A stretch of 64,000 nt of DNA from Cohaesibacter marisflavi (GTDB taxonomy: Bacteria; Pseudomonadota; Alphaproteobacteria; Rhizobiales; Cohaesibacteraceae). Within the stretch, counting starts at the first letter, position 1. Each line of letters opens with the position of its first letter. Under the pieces are notes generated by a model. It worked only from the letters and a program-made list of their open reading frames with translations. It was not told the origin of the DNA and ran no database searches. Positions 1 through 9,562 of the stretch are shown here, piece by piece. The translations under genes and the position numbers were made by a program. The stretch spans positions 182,000-245,999 of the forward strand of contig NZ_FOVR01000006.1 of assembly GCF_900115225.1 (NCBI RefSeq). Reading direction: 5' to 3'.

Positions 1-237
1 CGTGGCGGCGGAGCAGATGAAGTCCACCTTATTCTTTGGCAAAACCGTTGCCAGATCGAGTGTGATGTCCTTCTTCTTGCGCCATCCCACGGCGACCCAT
101 GGATTGGATGGTGTGAACTGGAAAAACGGCTTGTTTGAAATCACGGTCACCTTACCAGCCTTCGACAGTTGCTGGCGGATCTCATAAGCTGCTGAAAGGC
201 CGCCCAGGCCTCCTCCCAAAACCACTACATGCGTCAT
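1..237 (-). CDS. Sulfide:quinone oxidoreductase-like FAD flavoprotein (5' part only)
   Basis: The first 79 codons of a minus-strand gene that runs off the left edge. The N-terminus has a Rossmann FAD-binding motif (VVVLGGGLGGLSAAYE, about residues 4-19), followed by PFFQFTPSNPWVAVGWR, which is typical of sulfide:quinone oxidoreductases and close flavoproteins. These membrane-associated enzymes oxidise sulfide and pass electrons to quinone. The ATG at 237 follows a good ribosome-binding site (GGGAGAG). The catalytic cysteines lie outside the window, so a related NADH-type or flavocytochrome c sulfide dehydrogenase-like enzyme cannot be excluded. Confidence 0.75.
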   Translation of the reverse strand, partial: MTHVVVLGGGLGGLSAAYEIRQQLSKAGKVTVISNKPFFQFTPSNPWVAVGWRKKKDITLDLATVLPKNKVDFICSAAT

Positions 238-473
238 ATTCTCTCCCTTTCAGCACCCTTCCCCCCGGAATGAGGCGCTCCTCGCAATCAATTGCATCCC
301 TTTTATTTTAGTTATTTCGAATATTAGGACTATTTAATACAAAGAGAAATAATCAATTCGGCTGATGTGCTTTGGAGGGACAAAAGGGCCATCGGAAAAA
401 TTTTGCCAAGCCCCCTTCATATTCTCGCTTTGTTCCCTTACATTGTGCTTAAACAGCTCCGAGAGGTAAGCAC

Positions 474-3164
474 ATGGCGTCCAAGAAACAGGAAGAGGCT
501 GATAAGCAAAGTGGGTTGGGCGAAGCGCCTCAAGCCTCCTTTGAAGGAGCCCCGCTTTCTGACTCGATTGCAGACTGGGCTGACGAAATCGCTCAGGCCG
601 CCAATCTGGATGCCAAGCCCAAACCAGCACCGAAGCCTAAGAGCGCCAGCAAAAAGCCCGCTGCCAAGCGCAGCAAGAAAGCTGACGACCAGAAGGCCTC
701 CGCCCGAGACCGCGCTGCCGGCGGGCTGAATCCGGTTGCCGGTCTAGACATCTCGCTCGAGAAAGCTGAAGAGCTGGAACGTGTCACCAAGGAGCGCAAG
801 AAGGCCCAGAAGAAAAAGGGCAAGAATGACGACCGCTCGGGCGTCACAGAGACCGTGCGCGCGCTGGAATCCCTCATCGAGCATGGCCGACCGGAATTCA
901 TGGATTCTGAACCATGGCGCCCTCACCGTCCGGATCGTCCGGAAAAATCGGAAGGCGGCGTTTCCTTCGAGTTGAAAACCGAATATGAACCGGCGGGCGA
1001 CCAGCCAACTGCAATTGCCGATCTGCTGGAAGGCATCGGTGATGGCGAAGCAACGCAGGTTTTGCTCGGCGTTACCGGTTCGGGCAAGACCTTCACCATG
1101 GCGCAGGTGATCGCCCAGACCAACCGCCCTGCTCTGATCCTTGCGCCCAACAAGACCCTTGCAGCCCAGCTCTATGGAGAGTTCAAGAGCTTCTTCCCCA
1201 ACAACGCGGTGGAATATTTCGTTTCCTACTACGATTATTACCAGCCGGAAGCCTATGTGCCGCGCACCGACACCTTCATCGAGAAAGAAAGCACGGTCAA
1301 CGAACAGATCGACCGTATGCGCCACTCGGCGACCCGCGCCGTGCTCGAGCGCGACGACGTGATCATCATCGCCTCGGTCTCCTGTATCTACGGTATCGGC
1401 TCGGTGGAAACCTACACCGAAATGAGCTTCAAGATCGAGACCGGCGACGAGATCGACCAGAGCCAGCTGATGGCCGATCTGGTGGCGCTGCAATATAAGC
1501 GCAACGACATGGATTTCCATCGCGGCTCATTCCGGGTGAATGGCGATGTGGTCGAGATTTTCCCGGCCCACTATGAAGACCGTGCCTGGCGCATTTCCTT
1601 CTTCGGTGACGAGGTTGAGGAAATCAAGGAATTCGACCCGCTGACCGGTCAGAAAATGGGCGAGCTTGAGATGATCAAGCTCTACGCCAACTCGCACTAT
1701 GTGACCCCGCGCCCGACGCTTAATCAGGCGATCAAGAGCATCAAAAAGGAGCTCAACGAGCGCCTTGCCGAGCTGGAAGCCCATGGCCGCCTACTAGAAG
1801 CCCAGCGTCTTGAGCAGCGCACCCGCTTTGATCTGGAAATGATGGAAGCAACCGGCGCCTGTCAGGGCATCGAGAACTATTCACGCTATCTCACAGGCCG
1901 CCTGCCCGGAGAGCCACCGCCAACCCTGTTTGAATATCTGCCCGACAACGCGCTCATCTTTGTCGATGAGAGCCACGTGACCATCGGCCAGCTCGGCGCC
2001 ATGTATCGCGGCGACTTCCGCCGCAAGGCAACGCTGGCCGAATATGGCTTCCGCCTGCCAAGCTGCATGGACAACCGTCCCTTGCGCTTTGAGGAATGGG
2101 ACGCCATGCGTCCACAGACTGTGGCGGTTTCCGCAACGCCGGGCAACTGGGAAATGGAAGAAGCCGGTGGCGTCTTTGCCGAACAGGTCATTCGCCCCAC
2201 CGGCCTGACCGATCCGATCATCGAAATCCGCCCCGCAAAGACGCAGGTTGACGATCTGCTCGGCGAGGTCAAGGAAAAGGCGGCGCAGGGCTACCGAACG
2301 TTGGTGACGACCCTCACAAAGCGCATGGCTGAGGATCTTACCGAATATCTGCATGAGCAGGGCGTGCGCGTGCGCTACATGCATTCCGACGTCGACACCA
2401 TCGAGCGCATCGAAATCATTCGCGATTTGCGCCTTGGGGCCTTCGACGTGCTCGTGGGCATCAACCTGCTGCGCGAGGGTCTCGACATTCCCGAATGTGC
2501 CCTCGTCGCTATTCTGGACGCCGACAAGGAAGGCTTCCTCAGATCGGAAACCTCGCTCATCCAGACCATCGGCCGTGCCGCTCGTAACGCCGACGGCAAA
2601 GTCATTCTCTATGCGGACAAGATGACCGGGTCCATGGACCGCGCCATCTCCGAGACCAATCGCCGTCGTGAAAAGCAGCTTGCCTACAACGAAGAGCATG
2701 GCATCACGCCGCAGACGGTCAAGAAGAATATCGGCGACATTCTCGGATCGGTCTATGAAAGCGATCATGTCACCGTCGACAAAGGCCTGGCCGAAGAAAC
2801 AGAGGCTGGCATCGGGCACAATCTGGAAGCCCATATCGAGGATCTGGAAAGCCGCATGAAGGACGCCGCTGCCAACCTCGAATTCGAGGAAGCCGCTCGT
2901 TTGCGAGACGAAGTCAAGCGCCTGCGCGAAACCGAGCTGGCCATTGCCGATGACCCATTGGCTCGCCAGTCGGCAGTCGACGGGAAGACCGGTGGCTATC
3001 GCGGCGAACGCAAATATGGCACCTCGGCGAATATGCCGAAATCAGGCTCCAGCAAAGGAAGCCGTATCCAGCAGCCCGATCTGGACGATATGGGCCCAGG
3101 CACAGACATGCCCCGTCCCAAAGGCGCCAGCAAGGCTCCGCGCCCCAAGCGCCCAAAGAGCTGA
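474..3164 (+). CDS. uvrB: Excinuclease ABC subunit B (UvrB)
   Basis: Damage-verifying helicase-like subunit of nucleotide excision repair, loaded by UvrA and then binding UvrC. The 896-aa protein holds the Walker A motif GVTGSGKT (residues 199-206), the [11 protein letters not shown] beta-hairpin region, FVDESHVT, the C-terminal helicase half with [10 protein letters not shown], and a C-terminal UVR domain (about 785-820) for UvrC contact. Compared with E. coli UvrB (about 670 aa) there is an extra Lys/Ala/Pro-rich N-terminal stretch of about 160 residues before the conserved start, and a basic C-terminal tail. The ATG follows GAGAGG. I looked for an alphaproteobacterial LexA box just upstream and did not find a clean one. 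uvrC lies 9 kb downstream. Confidence 0.97.
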   Translation: MASKKQEEADKQSGLGEAPQASFEGAPLSDSIADWADEIAQAANLDAKPKPAPKPKSASKKPAAKRSKKADDQKASARDRAAGGLNPVAGLDISLEKAEELERVTKERKKAQKKKGKNDDRSGVTETVRALESLIEHGRPEFMDSEPWRPHRPDRPEKSEGGVSFELKTEYEPAGDQPTAIADLLEGIGDGEATQVLLGVTGSGKTFTMAQVIAQTNRPALILAPNKTLAAQLYGEFKSFFPNNAVEYFVSYYDYYQPEAYVPRTDTFIEKESTVNEQIDRMRHSATRAVLERDDVIIIASVSCIYGIGSVETYTEMSFKIETGDEIDQSQLMADLVALQYKRNDMDFHRGSFRVNGDVVEIFPAHYEDRAWRISFFGDEVEEIKEFDPLTGQKMGELEMIKLYANSHYVTPRPTLNQAIKSIKKELNERLAELEAHGRLLEAQRLEQRTRFDLEMMEATGACQGIENYSRYLTGRLPGEPPPTLFEYLPDNALIFVDESHVTIGQLGAMYRGDFRRKATLAEYGFRLPSCMDNRPLRFEEWDAMRPQTVAVSATPGNWEMEEAGGVFAEQVIRPTGLTDPIIEIRPAKTQVDDLLGEVKEKAAQGYRTLVTTLTKRMAEDLTEYLHEQGVRVRYMHSDVDTIERIEIIRDLRLGAFDVLVGINLLREGLDIPECALVAILDADKEGFLRSETSLIQTIGRAARNADGKVILYADKMTGSMDRAISETNRRREKQLAYNEEHGITPQTVKKNIGDILGSVYESDHVTVDKGLAEETEAGIGHNLEAHIEDLESRMKDAAANLEFEEAARLRDEVKRLRETELAIADDPLARQSAVDGKTGGYRGERKYGTSANMPKSGSSKGSRIQQPDLDDMGPGTDMPRPKGASKAPRPKRPKS

Positions 3165-3194
3165 CCCGTAATCGGCAGATAAATAGTCAAAAGA

Positions 3195-3228
3195 AAAGGC
3201 CCCGCTTCACTCTGAAAGCGGGGCCTTT
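3195..3228. terminator. Bidirectional terminator between uvrB and the Dcu carrier gene
   Basis: A perfect 13-bp inverted repeat (AAAGGCCCCGCTT / AAGCGGGGCCTTT) with a 7-nt loop sits 30 bp after the uvrB stop and 33 bp after the stop of the convergent gene. T-rich 3' flanks exist in both directions, so it can serve both genes. Confidence 0.9.
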
Positions 3229-3261
3229 CTCATTCATCGCGTCACCCAAACGAGGCGTCCA

Positions 3262-4590
3262 TCAGCCAATCACAATCTCGGCCAGCAGGAAGCCAACGAC
3301 CGAACCGGTAACCACGGCAATCAAGCCAACTGCCATGAAGGAGTGGTTGAAGTACCATTTTCCGATCTTCGTTGTACCGGACACATCGAAGTTGACGGTG
3401 GCAATGTCGGATGGATAGTTCGGGATGAAGAAATAGCCATAAACTGCAGGCATCAACCCGATCAGCAGCGCAGGCTCCAAGCCTAGCCCCAGACCAACCG
3501 GCAACATCATGCGCGCCGTCACGGCCTGAGAGTTCACCACAACAGACACGATGAACAGCGCCAGTGCGAAGGTCCACGGATATTGGGTCACCATATCAAC
3601 GATACCAGCCTGGAACTGCGGCATGGCATATTTGAAATAGGTGTCCGACATCCAAGCAATACCGAAAATGGCAATCGCGGCAACCATGCCCGACTTGAAC
3701 ACGACCCCGTCAGGCACCGTGCGCGGATGCGTCTTTGTGGCCAACATGATGATACCGCCAAAGCACAGCATCATCATCTGGATGACAACGGACATGCTGA
3801 TCGGCTTCTCAGCTCCGGCGACAGTTCTCACCTCGGGCACCATGGCGATGAAGACAATCGTCAGAATGGCGAGGACAAACAGAAGCACGGCGTTGCGTGC
3901 GGAAGTTGGCAGAGCCTCGTTGAGAGAGGTCGCCGTGGTAGATTTGATCCGTTCCGCCCACGCTGGATCCTGCAGACGTCGCTGATATTCCGGATCTTCA
4001 TTCAGTTCCTTGCCGCGACGCATGCTATAAAGCGCCATGGCAAGCGTCCCGCACAAGGTGGCTGGAACGGTAACCATCAGAATGGAAAGCAGCGTGATAT
4101 CAGGATTGATATCTGACAACTGTGCCAGGTAATAGACGACCGCAGCAGAGATCGGCGAGGCTGTAATACCAACCTGAGAAGCAACCGACGCGGCTGCCAT
4201 GGGGCGTTCCGGGCGGATACCATTTTTCAGAGCTACGTCACCGATAATCGGCATGATGGAATAAACCGCATGGCCCGTGCCCAACATGAAGGTCATGGTG
4301 TAGGTTACAAACGGAGCGATCAGCGTAACGCGCTTCGGGTTAGAGCGAAGCATGCGCTCGGCGACCTGCAGCATGTATTTCAAGCCACCGGCGGCTTCCA
4401 GGATAGAGGCACAGGTCACCACTGCCAGGATGATCAACATGACGGTGATGGGTGGAGACGTTGGCGGCATCTGAAAGATGAAGACTTCGATGACCAGGCC
4501 AATGCCGGACACCACGCCCAGACCGATCCCGCCAAAACGGGAGCCGATATAGAGCATGACCAGCAAAAACAGGAATTCAAGATAAAGCAT
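3262..4590 (-). CDS. Anaerobic C4-dicarboxylate transporter, DcuA/DcuB family
   Basis: Inner-membrane carrier expected to exchange or take up fumarate, malate, aspartate and succinate. The 442-aa protein is almost entirely hydrophobic with about ten or more membrane segments, and begins MLYLEFLFLLVMLYIGSRFG as Dcu proteins do. The stretches FMLGTGHAVYSIMPIIGDVA and SVASQVGITASPISAAVVY match the conserved core of the family. The ATG at 4590 has an AAAGGA ribosome-binding site. It stands alone, convergent with uvrB. DcuA and DcuB cannot be told apart by eye. I saw no clean FNR box upstream. Confidence 0.9.
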   Translation of the reverse strand: MLYLEFLFLLVMLYIGSRFGGIGLGVVSGIGLVIEVFIFQMPPTSPPITVMLIILAVVTCASILEAAGGLKYMLQVAERMLRSNPKRVTLIAPFVTYTMTFMLGTGHAVYSIMPIIGDVALKNGIRPERPMAAASVASQVGITASPISAAVVYYLAQLSDINPDITLLSILMVTVPATLCGTLAMALYSMRRGKELNEDPEYQRRLQDPAWAERIKSTTATSLNEALPTSARNAVLLFVLAILTIVFIAMVPEVRTVAGAEKPISMSVVIQMMMLCFGGIIMLATKTHPRTVPDGVVFKSGMVAAIAIFGIAWMSDTYFKYAMPQFQAGIVDMVTQYPWTFALALFIVSVVVNSQAVTARMMLPVGLGLGLEPALLIGLMPAVYGYFFIPNYPSDIATVNFDVSGTTKIGKWYFNHSFMAVGLIAVVTGSVVGFLLAEIVIG

Positions 4591-4997
4591 CTGACGGGGT
4601 CCTTTCGGCGGCCAAATCAGGCATAGATTTCGCTGGCGATCCGCTATAAACGACTAACTTGCAACCATGCCAGCGCGTGAGACAAATGAGAATCTCAAGC
4701 GATCTCTGCAATTTTCATTTCATGTTTGCGTCGCATTAAGCGGAGATACGAGAATTTTACCAGCCGGTCTTTTACGTACATAGAAAGACTATCCACGATT
4801 ATCATACGCATCGTCATTTTTTACAAGACATACGCTGAATAATGTAGCAAATCTGCAACAGTTCCGCCTTTTTCTGCTCTCAGGGCGTCCAAATCACGCA
4901 TCGATTGAAAATGGCCATGTTTCGATCACACTCCCGCCCATAAGACAGATGACAAGGAGCCTCAAACGCGAGACCGACCAAGCGCAACAAACAAAGA
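4591..4997. other. Intergenic region between divergent Dcu carrier and RlpA-like genes
   Basis: About 400 bp without a recognisable gene. It must hold the promoters of both divergent genes. A short palindrome GAGAATCTC lies near 4688-4696, but no site I can assign to a known regulator. Confidence 0.5.
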
Positions 4998-5381
4998 GTG
5001 AGAAAATCAAGCGTGAACAAGATTGCATCAACCGGCATAGGCCTTATCGCGGCCACCCTGTTCCTTATGGTATTGCAGGATGTAAGCCACGCTGCAGACA
5101 AGAGCCACTGCGGGACGGCATCCTGGTATCAATTAACGACGAGAACAGCATCGGGCGAAATGGCCAACCCCACCAAGATGACGGCGGCCCATCGTTCTAT
5201 TCGGTTTGGCCAGAAAATCGAAGTGACAAATATGCGCAATGGCAAAAAGGTCATTGTTCGGGTCAATGACCGCGGCCCCTTTATCAAGGGGCGCATTTTG
5301 GATGTCAGCCGTCAGGCGGCCAAGCGTCTGGGCTTCAAGAATGCCGGTACCACTAAGGTCTGCATCCGGAACGCATCATAA
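4998..5381 (+). CDS. RlpA-like double-psi beta-barrel cell-wall protein
   Basis: Small exported protein with an N-terminal signal peptide (NKIASTGIGLIAATLFLMVL, cleavage probably after SHA) and a single RlpA-type double-psi beta-barrel: GTASWYQ, the TASGEMANP segment, TAAHRSIRFGQKIEV and VRVNDRGPFIKGRILDVS. RlpA proteins are septal or pole-associated lytic transglycosylases acting on peptidoglycan lacking stem peptides. The barrel Asp in VNDRGPF is kept. There is no SPOR domain, so at 127 aa this is a minimal form. Start codon is GTG at 4998; a second GTG at 5013 is equally possible because neither has a strong ribosome-binding site. Confidence 0.85.
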   Translation: MRKSSVNKIASTGIGLIAATLFLMVLQDVSHAADKSHCGTASWYQLTTRTASGEMANPTKMTAAHRSIRFGQKIEVTNMRNGKKVIVRVNDRGPFIKGRILDVSRQAAKRLGFKNAGTTKVCIRNAS

Positions 5382-5458
5382 GGCGCCCCAAGTAATGCCA
5401 CCATGGCTGGCTTCCACTAGATTGTATTTTGAAAAACAGATCCGAGCGAACGAGCAGG

Positions 5459-6472
5459 CTACTGACGCGCATTCGCCTGCTTGATGCGCTTCTTAGCCCC
5501 CCCGGCTTCGTCGACCAGAGCCACCAGCTCTTCTGCCTTGTCGTTGACGAGCCAGCCGTAATAATTCTCTTGGGGCCAGACTGTGCGACCGGATTTCTTC
5601 CGTTTCTCGCGCAGTTCACGAGCATGGATATCGGAATCACCGATATTGTAGAGTGTCGCCGTAATTCCAGGATTTTGCGAAATATCGACACCTGCGATGC
5701 TGCGGTAATCATCGATGGCCTTGCGGATCATCGCGGCCATAAAGGCCAGAGAAATATCCGGTTTCATGATCGCATTGTAGACCCCGGCAGCATTGTCGGC
5801 ATCCAGCTTGCGAATACCAGACTTCTGATGCACCAGATCGGAAAGTTTGAGCGCCGTTAGCGGGCTGATCTGCCCCAGGCCGAAGGTCTGGCCAGCATAA
5901 ATGGGCTGGAAGAACACCTTGCTGAAACGATCTCTCGGGAAGGTCTTCCCGTCCACTTTCTTGCCCTGAAAGTCCTTTTTCCAGACCGCCTGACGGCAGG
6001 ACCAGAGTGAGTAAGAATCCTTGTGTTCGTCACAGGCTTCGAACTGTGGCCGCTTGAGGAAGGTCTCGATATCTTCGCCATCATAGGCGAATTTCAAATC
6101 CATGCCTGAATAGATGGCAGCCTTTGTGTAATAGGTCTGAAGATAGTCGAAAACATTGATATTGTAGGTGTGCTCACCAACAATCGCACCAATCATATGG
6201 ATCGGATCGATGGAATAGACATCAGCTGCATCCTTGATTTTGGCAAGGAGCTTTTTGTCCTTCTGCAAAAGGGCATGAACCTTGTCGTATTTTTTCTCAA
6301 ACGACAATTTCTGCGCCTTGGTGCGCAAATGGGATCCATTGGGGATCTTGGGCTGAACCTTCTGGCGGTTTCCCGAGGGCACCACCTGTACAGATTTGGC
6401 AAGAGCCTGCTGATCAGACAGCACAAATGCTCCAGCCAGAAATGCAAAACACACAGCCAATATGAATTTCAT
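5459..6472 (-). CDS. DUF1402 family exported protein, lytic-transglycosylase-like
   Basis: A 337-aa exported protein with a signal peptide (MKFILAVCFAFLAGAFVLS, ending near QALA). The motifs IVGEHTYN (candidate catalytic Glu) and GQTFGLGQISPLTAL resemble the Glu and GLGQ elements of SLT-type lysozyme-fold lytic transglycosylases. I recognise it as the DUF1402 family found mainly in Hyphomicrobiales; activity is inferred from the motifs only. I chose the ATG at 6472 because the frame upstream opens only with a TTG at 6484. It is convergent with the RlpA-like gene, so two presumed peptidoglycan-acting genes face each other. Confidence 0.8.
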   Translation of the reverse strand: MKFILAVCFAFLAGAFVLSDQQALAKSVQVVPSGNRQKVQPKIPNGSHLRTKAQKLSFEKKYDKVHALLQKDKKLLAKIKDAADVYSIDPIHMIGAIVGEHTYNINVFDYLQTYYTKAAIYSGMDLKFAYDGEDIETFLKRPQFEACDEHKDSYSLWSCRQAVWKKDFQGKKVDGKTFPRDRFSKVFFQPIYAGQTFGLGQISPLTALKLSDLVHQKSGIRKLDADNAAGVYNAIMKPDISLAFMAAMIRKAIDDYRSIAGVDISQNPGITATLYNIGDSDIHARELREKRKKSGRTVWPQENYYGWLVNDKAEELVALVDEAGGAKKRIKQANARQ

Positions 6473-6599
6473 TTCAATGCCCAACTTTCAATGGAATCAA
6501 ATCTCACCCGATTGGATTGCAACCTATCAGCAATTCGCCCATTTACGTAGTGCATTTATGCAACAGACAGCCAAGAAGCGACCATAAAACCGCCTGTTT

Positions 6600-6839
6600 C
6601 TACCCTTTTTCAAGACTGTAGAGGTCGTCGTTATAACTATCCATATGCTTTTGCAGCAGCGCTTGCGCATCCAGCAAGCCCTTGTTGTAAAAGATCGGCC
6701 CTAGATGGGTTGCAAGATGATCAAGGAAAAATTCGGCTTCAAACCGCCCGAGATCCAGATCGAGTTCATCACGCAGATAGTCTTGAAGGATTCCGACAAG
6801 ACGCGCCTTGTCTTCCTTCGAAAAAGAAATCTCACTCAT
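6600..6839 (-). CDS. DUF2164 family small protein
   Basis: A 79-aa cytoplasmic protein with no signal peptide or membrane segment. The pattern FSKEDKARLVGILQDYLRDE followed by LGRFEAEFFLDHLATHLGP and FYNKGLLDAQALL fits DUF2164, a widespread small family of unknown function. It lies 60 bp beyond the MBL-fold gene on the same strand and is probably cotranscribed with it. Confidence 0.8.
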   Translation of the reverse strand: MSEISFSKEDKARLVGILQDYLRDELDLDLGRFEAEFFLDHLATHLGPIFYNKGLLDAQALLQKHMDSYNDDLYSLEKG

Positions 6840-6899
6840 CCCTGCCTCCCGGAACGCGAAAGCACGCCCCCAGCTTGGAAGGCGTGCTCCAGAAAAGTC

Positions 6900-7535
6900 T
6901 CAAAGTCCCTTGAGGAATGGGTTATTCACTCGTTCGTCACCAATGGTGGAATGGTTCCCATGTCCGCAGATAAAGGCAACATCATCGCCTAGAGGCAGGA
7001 TCTTGTCGCGGATGGACGCCAGAAGCGTTTCGTGATTGCCCCCCGGCAGATCCGTACGGCCGATAGAGCCATTGAACAGGACGTCTCCCATGATCGCAAA
7101 ACGGGCTTCCTCATTGTAGAAAACCACATGCCCCGGCGCGTGCCCCGGACAATGCAGAACGGCAAAAGGCATACCGGCAATATCAACCGTATCCCCTTCC
7201 GTGAGCCAACGATCCGGCTCGCATGGCTTGGCCGCAGGCACACCGAACTGCAGAGCCTGATCAGCCACCCGCTCGATCAGTTCCCTGTCAGCCTCATGTG
7301 GGCCTTCAACATCGACATCCAGAGCGTCACGCAATTCTGCCGCGCCACCGATATGGTCGATATGCCCATGGGTAATCAGAATGCGCTCGACGGTTATCTT
7401 TTCATGGTCGAGCACTTGCAGGATTTTTTCCACGTCCCCACCCGGATCGATGACCACGCCTTTTCCGCTTTCCTCATCCCAGATAATCGTACAATTCTGC
7501 TGGAATGATGTTACGGGAATGATTGCAACTTTCAT
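6900..7535 (-). CDS. Metallo-beta-lactamase-fold hydrolase (glyoxalase II-like)
   Basis: A 211-aa MBL-fold hydrolase. It has the metal motif ITHGHIDHIGG (HxHxDH), a following metal-binding His in HCPGHAPGH, the bridging Asp in GDVLFNGSIGR, and a final His in FICGHGNHSTIG. The family includes YcbL-type glyoxalase II-like thioesterases and related hydrolases; the substrate cannot be read from the sequence. I set the start at the ATG at 7535, preceded by AGGA, because the frame further upstream (to 7640) is not conserved-looking and has only a weaker start. Confidence 0.88.
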   Translation of the reverse strand: MKVAIIPVTSFQQNCTIIWDEESGKGVVIDPGGDVEKILQVLDHEKITVERILITHGHIDHIGGAAELRDALDVDVEGPHEADRELIERVADQALQFGVPAAKPCEPDRWLTEGDTVDIAGMPFAVLHCPGHAPGHVVFYNEEARFAIMGDVLFNGSIGRTDLPGGNHETLLASIRDKILPLGDDVAFICGHGNHSTIGDERVNNPFLKGL

Positions 7536-7795
7536 GTGACCAATCCTGTCTGTTCGGGGCCTGTCTCTTCGGGAAAAAATGCTCAAAAACAATTTGAGAG
7601 GTGATTGTTTCATGCATAAAGCACTTGGCTGCAAAAGCAACCGTGAATAAGCTGTCCAAAACTGGCAGCAGCAAGACTAAACTGGAGTAAAGTGGCAACA
7701 TCGCGACGAGTTGAACAAATATCAAACAGCAGCAATTGGCCAATCATGGCGAGTCAGTTATTCTTTTGGCGTCACCCTCCTCAGGAGAAAGCGAA

Positions 7796-8491
7796 ATGAG
7801 ATCCGGACAGAAAATCCTTGTTAAAGCAATCGCTAATGGCATGGGCTTGTGGCTGCAAACGGTTCACGGCTTTTTCCTGCTGGCTTGTCTGGCAAGCCTC
7901 CTTTTCGCTGCAACCGTCACAGAAGGCAAGGCGCAAGAGATCCCGCAGCGCATTCTGGATAACCACCGCGCCACCATGGGCTGCTGGCTGGCAGAATTTG
8001 ATGATGAAGAGCTGGCAGACAAGGCACTGATCATCCGCCTAGGGGTGCAGACATTCTATGGATTGGTCTGTGCCAGCAACCTCTATGGCGATAGCTACCG
8101 GCTTTATCAGGTGGAAGATGGCCGGGCGGAATGGGCCAATTTGGTGACCTTCCCGCAGCTCGACACGAAATTGGGCTGGTATGCGTCAACCGAGCTACAA
8201 AAACCCACATGGGACGAGAAGAAAAAGCTGCTCCGCTCCGAGTTTCCCAAACAGGGCAGCACCAGCTCCTGCCGCCAATATAGCATCTATTCCTGGCAGA
8301 AAGGCCGCTTTTACATCGCCCAGATCGGCCTCTCCGGAGATTGCGAAGAGAAGGATAATGACAAAGATCTGATCATTTATCCCTTCGTTGACGAAGTTGA
8401 GCAGGGCGAAGCATCCGGCATAGTAACCCAAGAGGGTGCATCAGAAAAAAGTACGGGTGAAAAGGGCAAAGACGCCAAAGAGCAAAAATAA
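7796..8491 (+). CDS. Secreted protein of unknown function
   Basis: A 231-aa protein with a strong signal sequence (residues about 20-45, ending near TEGKAQE) and a soluble domain with four cysteines (MGCWL, LVCAS, SSCRQ, GDCEE) that probably form disulfides in the periplasm. The C-terminal 30 residues are Lys/Glu/Gly-rich and probably disordered. The ATG at 7796 follows AGGAGAAAG and is a much better start than the TTG at 7736. I do not recognise the family. A monocistronic unit is likely. Confidence 0.75.
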   Translation: MRSGQKILVKAIANGMGLWLQTVHGFFLLACLASLLFAATVTEGKAQEIPQRILDNHRATMGCWLAEFDDEELADKALIIRLGVQTFYGLVCASNLYGDSYRLYQVEDGRAEWANLVTFPQLDTKLGWYASTELQKPTWDEKKKLLRSEFPKQGSTSSCRQYSIYSWQKGRFYIAQIGLSGDCEEKDNDKDLIIYPFVDEVEQGEASGIVTQEGASEKSTGEKGKDAKEQK

Positions 8492-8639
8492 CGCCCCTTG
8501 TCTCCCTTTCTGATGCTCATCAACCATCCGATAAACCAAAGAGAGTGCAAACTGCGCCCTGCCTGCAAGCATAGTTTGACAGGCGGCCTCTGGTAGGTCA
8601 TAGCAGCGGAACCCATTACTCAACCCGATTGCCATCCAG

Positions 8640-9494
8640 ATGAACTATCGCCATATCTATCACGCGGGCAATTTTGCCGATTGCCTCAAACATATCATTC
8701 TCACGCGCATCCTTGCCTATCTGCAAAAGAAGGATAAAGCCTGCTTTGTGCTCGATACCCATGCAGGCATCGGGGAATATGATATGTCCAGTGAAGAAGC
8801 CCAGAAGACGGGCGAATGGCAGGAGGGCATCGCGCGCCTACGAGGAACAGACAAGCGCTTCCCTCCGCTTGTTTCAGAGTGCCTGTCTGACTATCTGCGC
8901 ATCATTGACGAGCTCAACCCGGATGGGGAGATGGCGCTGTATCCCGGCTCCCCCCGTCTCATCGAACAGATGCTGCGGCCTGTCGACAGGGCCACATTCA
9001 TCGAAAAGCATCCCCAGGATGCCGAAACGCTGGCCATCACCATGGGTCGCAACCGACAGATCCATGTACGCGAAGATGACGGTTGGGTAGCCTTGCGCGC
9101 CGACTTGCCCCCCAAGGAGCGCCGCGGCATGGTGCTGGTCGATCCGCCTTTTGAGGAGCCAGACGAATATATCCGCATGGTTGACGCATTTCTCAAGGGC
9201 TATCGGCGCTGGTCCACCGGCATCTATTGCCTTTGGTATCCCATCAAGGCGCGACGAGACGTGGATGACGCAGCACAAATGCTGGCAGAGTCCGGCGTGG
9301 ACAATATCCTGCGCGCCGAAATGATCGTTCATAAGCTCGACACAGCAAAGCGGTTGAATGGGACGGGGCTGTTCATCATCAACCCGCCCTACACATTGCA
9401 TGACGAACTAAAGGCATTGTTGCCCGTGCTTGCCGACATATTCGGACAAACCGCGCATCGCTCAACCCTTGAATGGATTGCGCCACCCAAATAA
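8640..9494 (+). CDS. rlmJ: 23S rRNA (adenine(2030)-N6)-methyltransferase RlmJ
   Basis: SAM-dependent enzyme that N6-methylates A2030 of 23S rRNA. The 284-aa length is usual. The family opening MNYRHIYHAGNFADCLKH, the SAM-binding LDTHAGIGEYD (residues 38-48) and the catalytic-type motif DPPFEE (169-174) are all present. No strong ribosome-binding site precedes the ATG, but the conserved N-terminus fixes the start. It stands alone between two exported-protein genes. Confidence 0.95.
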   Translation: MNYRHIYHAGNFADCLKHIILTRILAYLQKKDKACFVLDTHAGIGEYDMSSEEAQKTGEWQEGIARLRGTDKRFPPLVSECLSDYLRIIDELNPDGEMALYPGSPRLIEQMLRPVDRATFIEKHPQDAETLAITMGRNRQIHVREDDGWVALRADLPPKERRGMVLVDPPFEEPDEYIRMVDAFLKGYRRWSTGIYCLWYPIKARRDVDDAAQMLAESGVDNILRAEMIVHKLDTAKRLNGTGLFIINPPYTLHDELKALLPVLADIFGQTAHRSTLEWIAPPK

Positions 9495-9562
9495 AGCGCC
9501 CGTTAGCGCGCCAATCATGGCCAGCCCGAGCCCCCCAAGTCACCCATTAGATGAGGCCCAAC

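Noticed and set aside
420..470. LexA (SOS) box upstream of uvrB
   Set aside because: A GTTC is present, but the second half-site does not match GTTC at the required seven-base spacing.
1881..2834. 317-codon minus-strand frame inside uvrB
   Set aside because: Fully antisense to a clear uvrB; its protein has no recognisable motif and arises from the codon bias of the plus strand.
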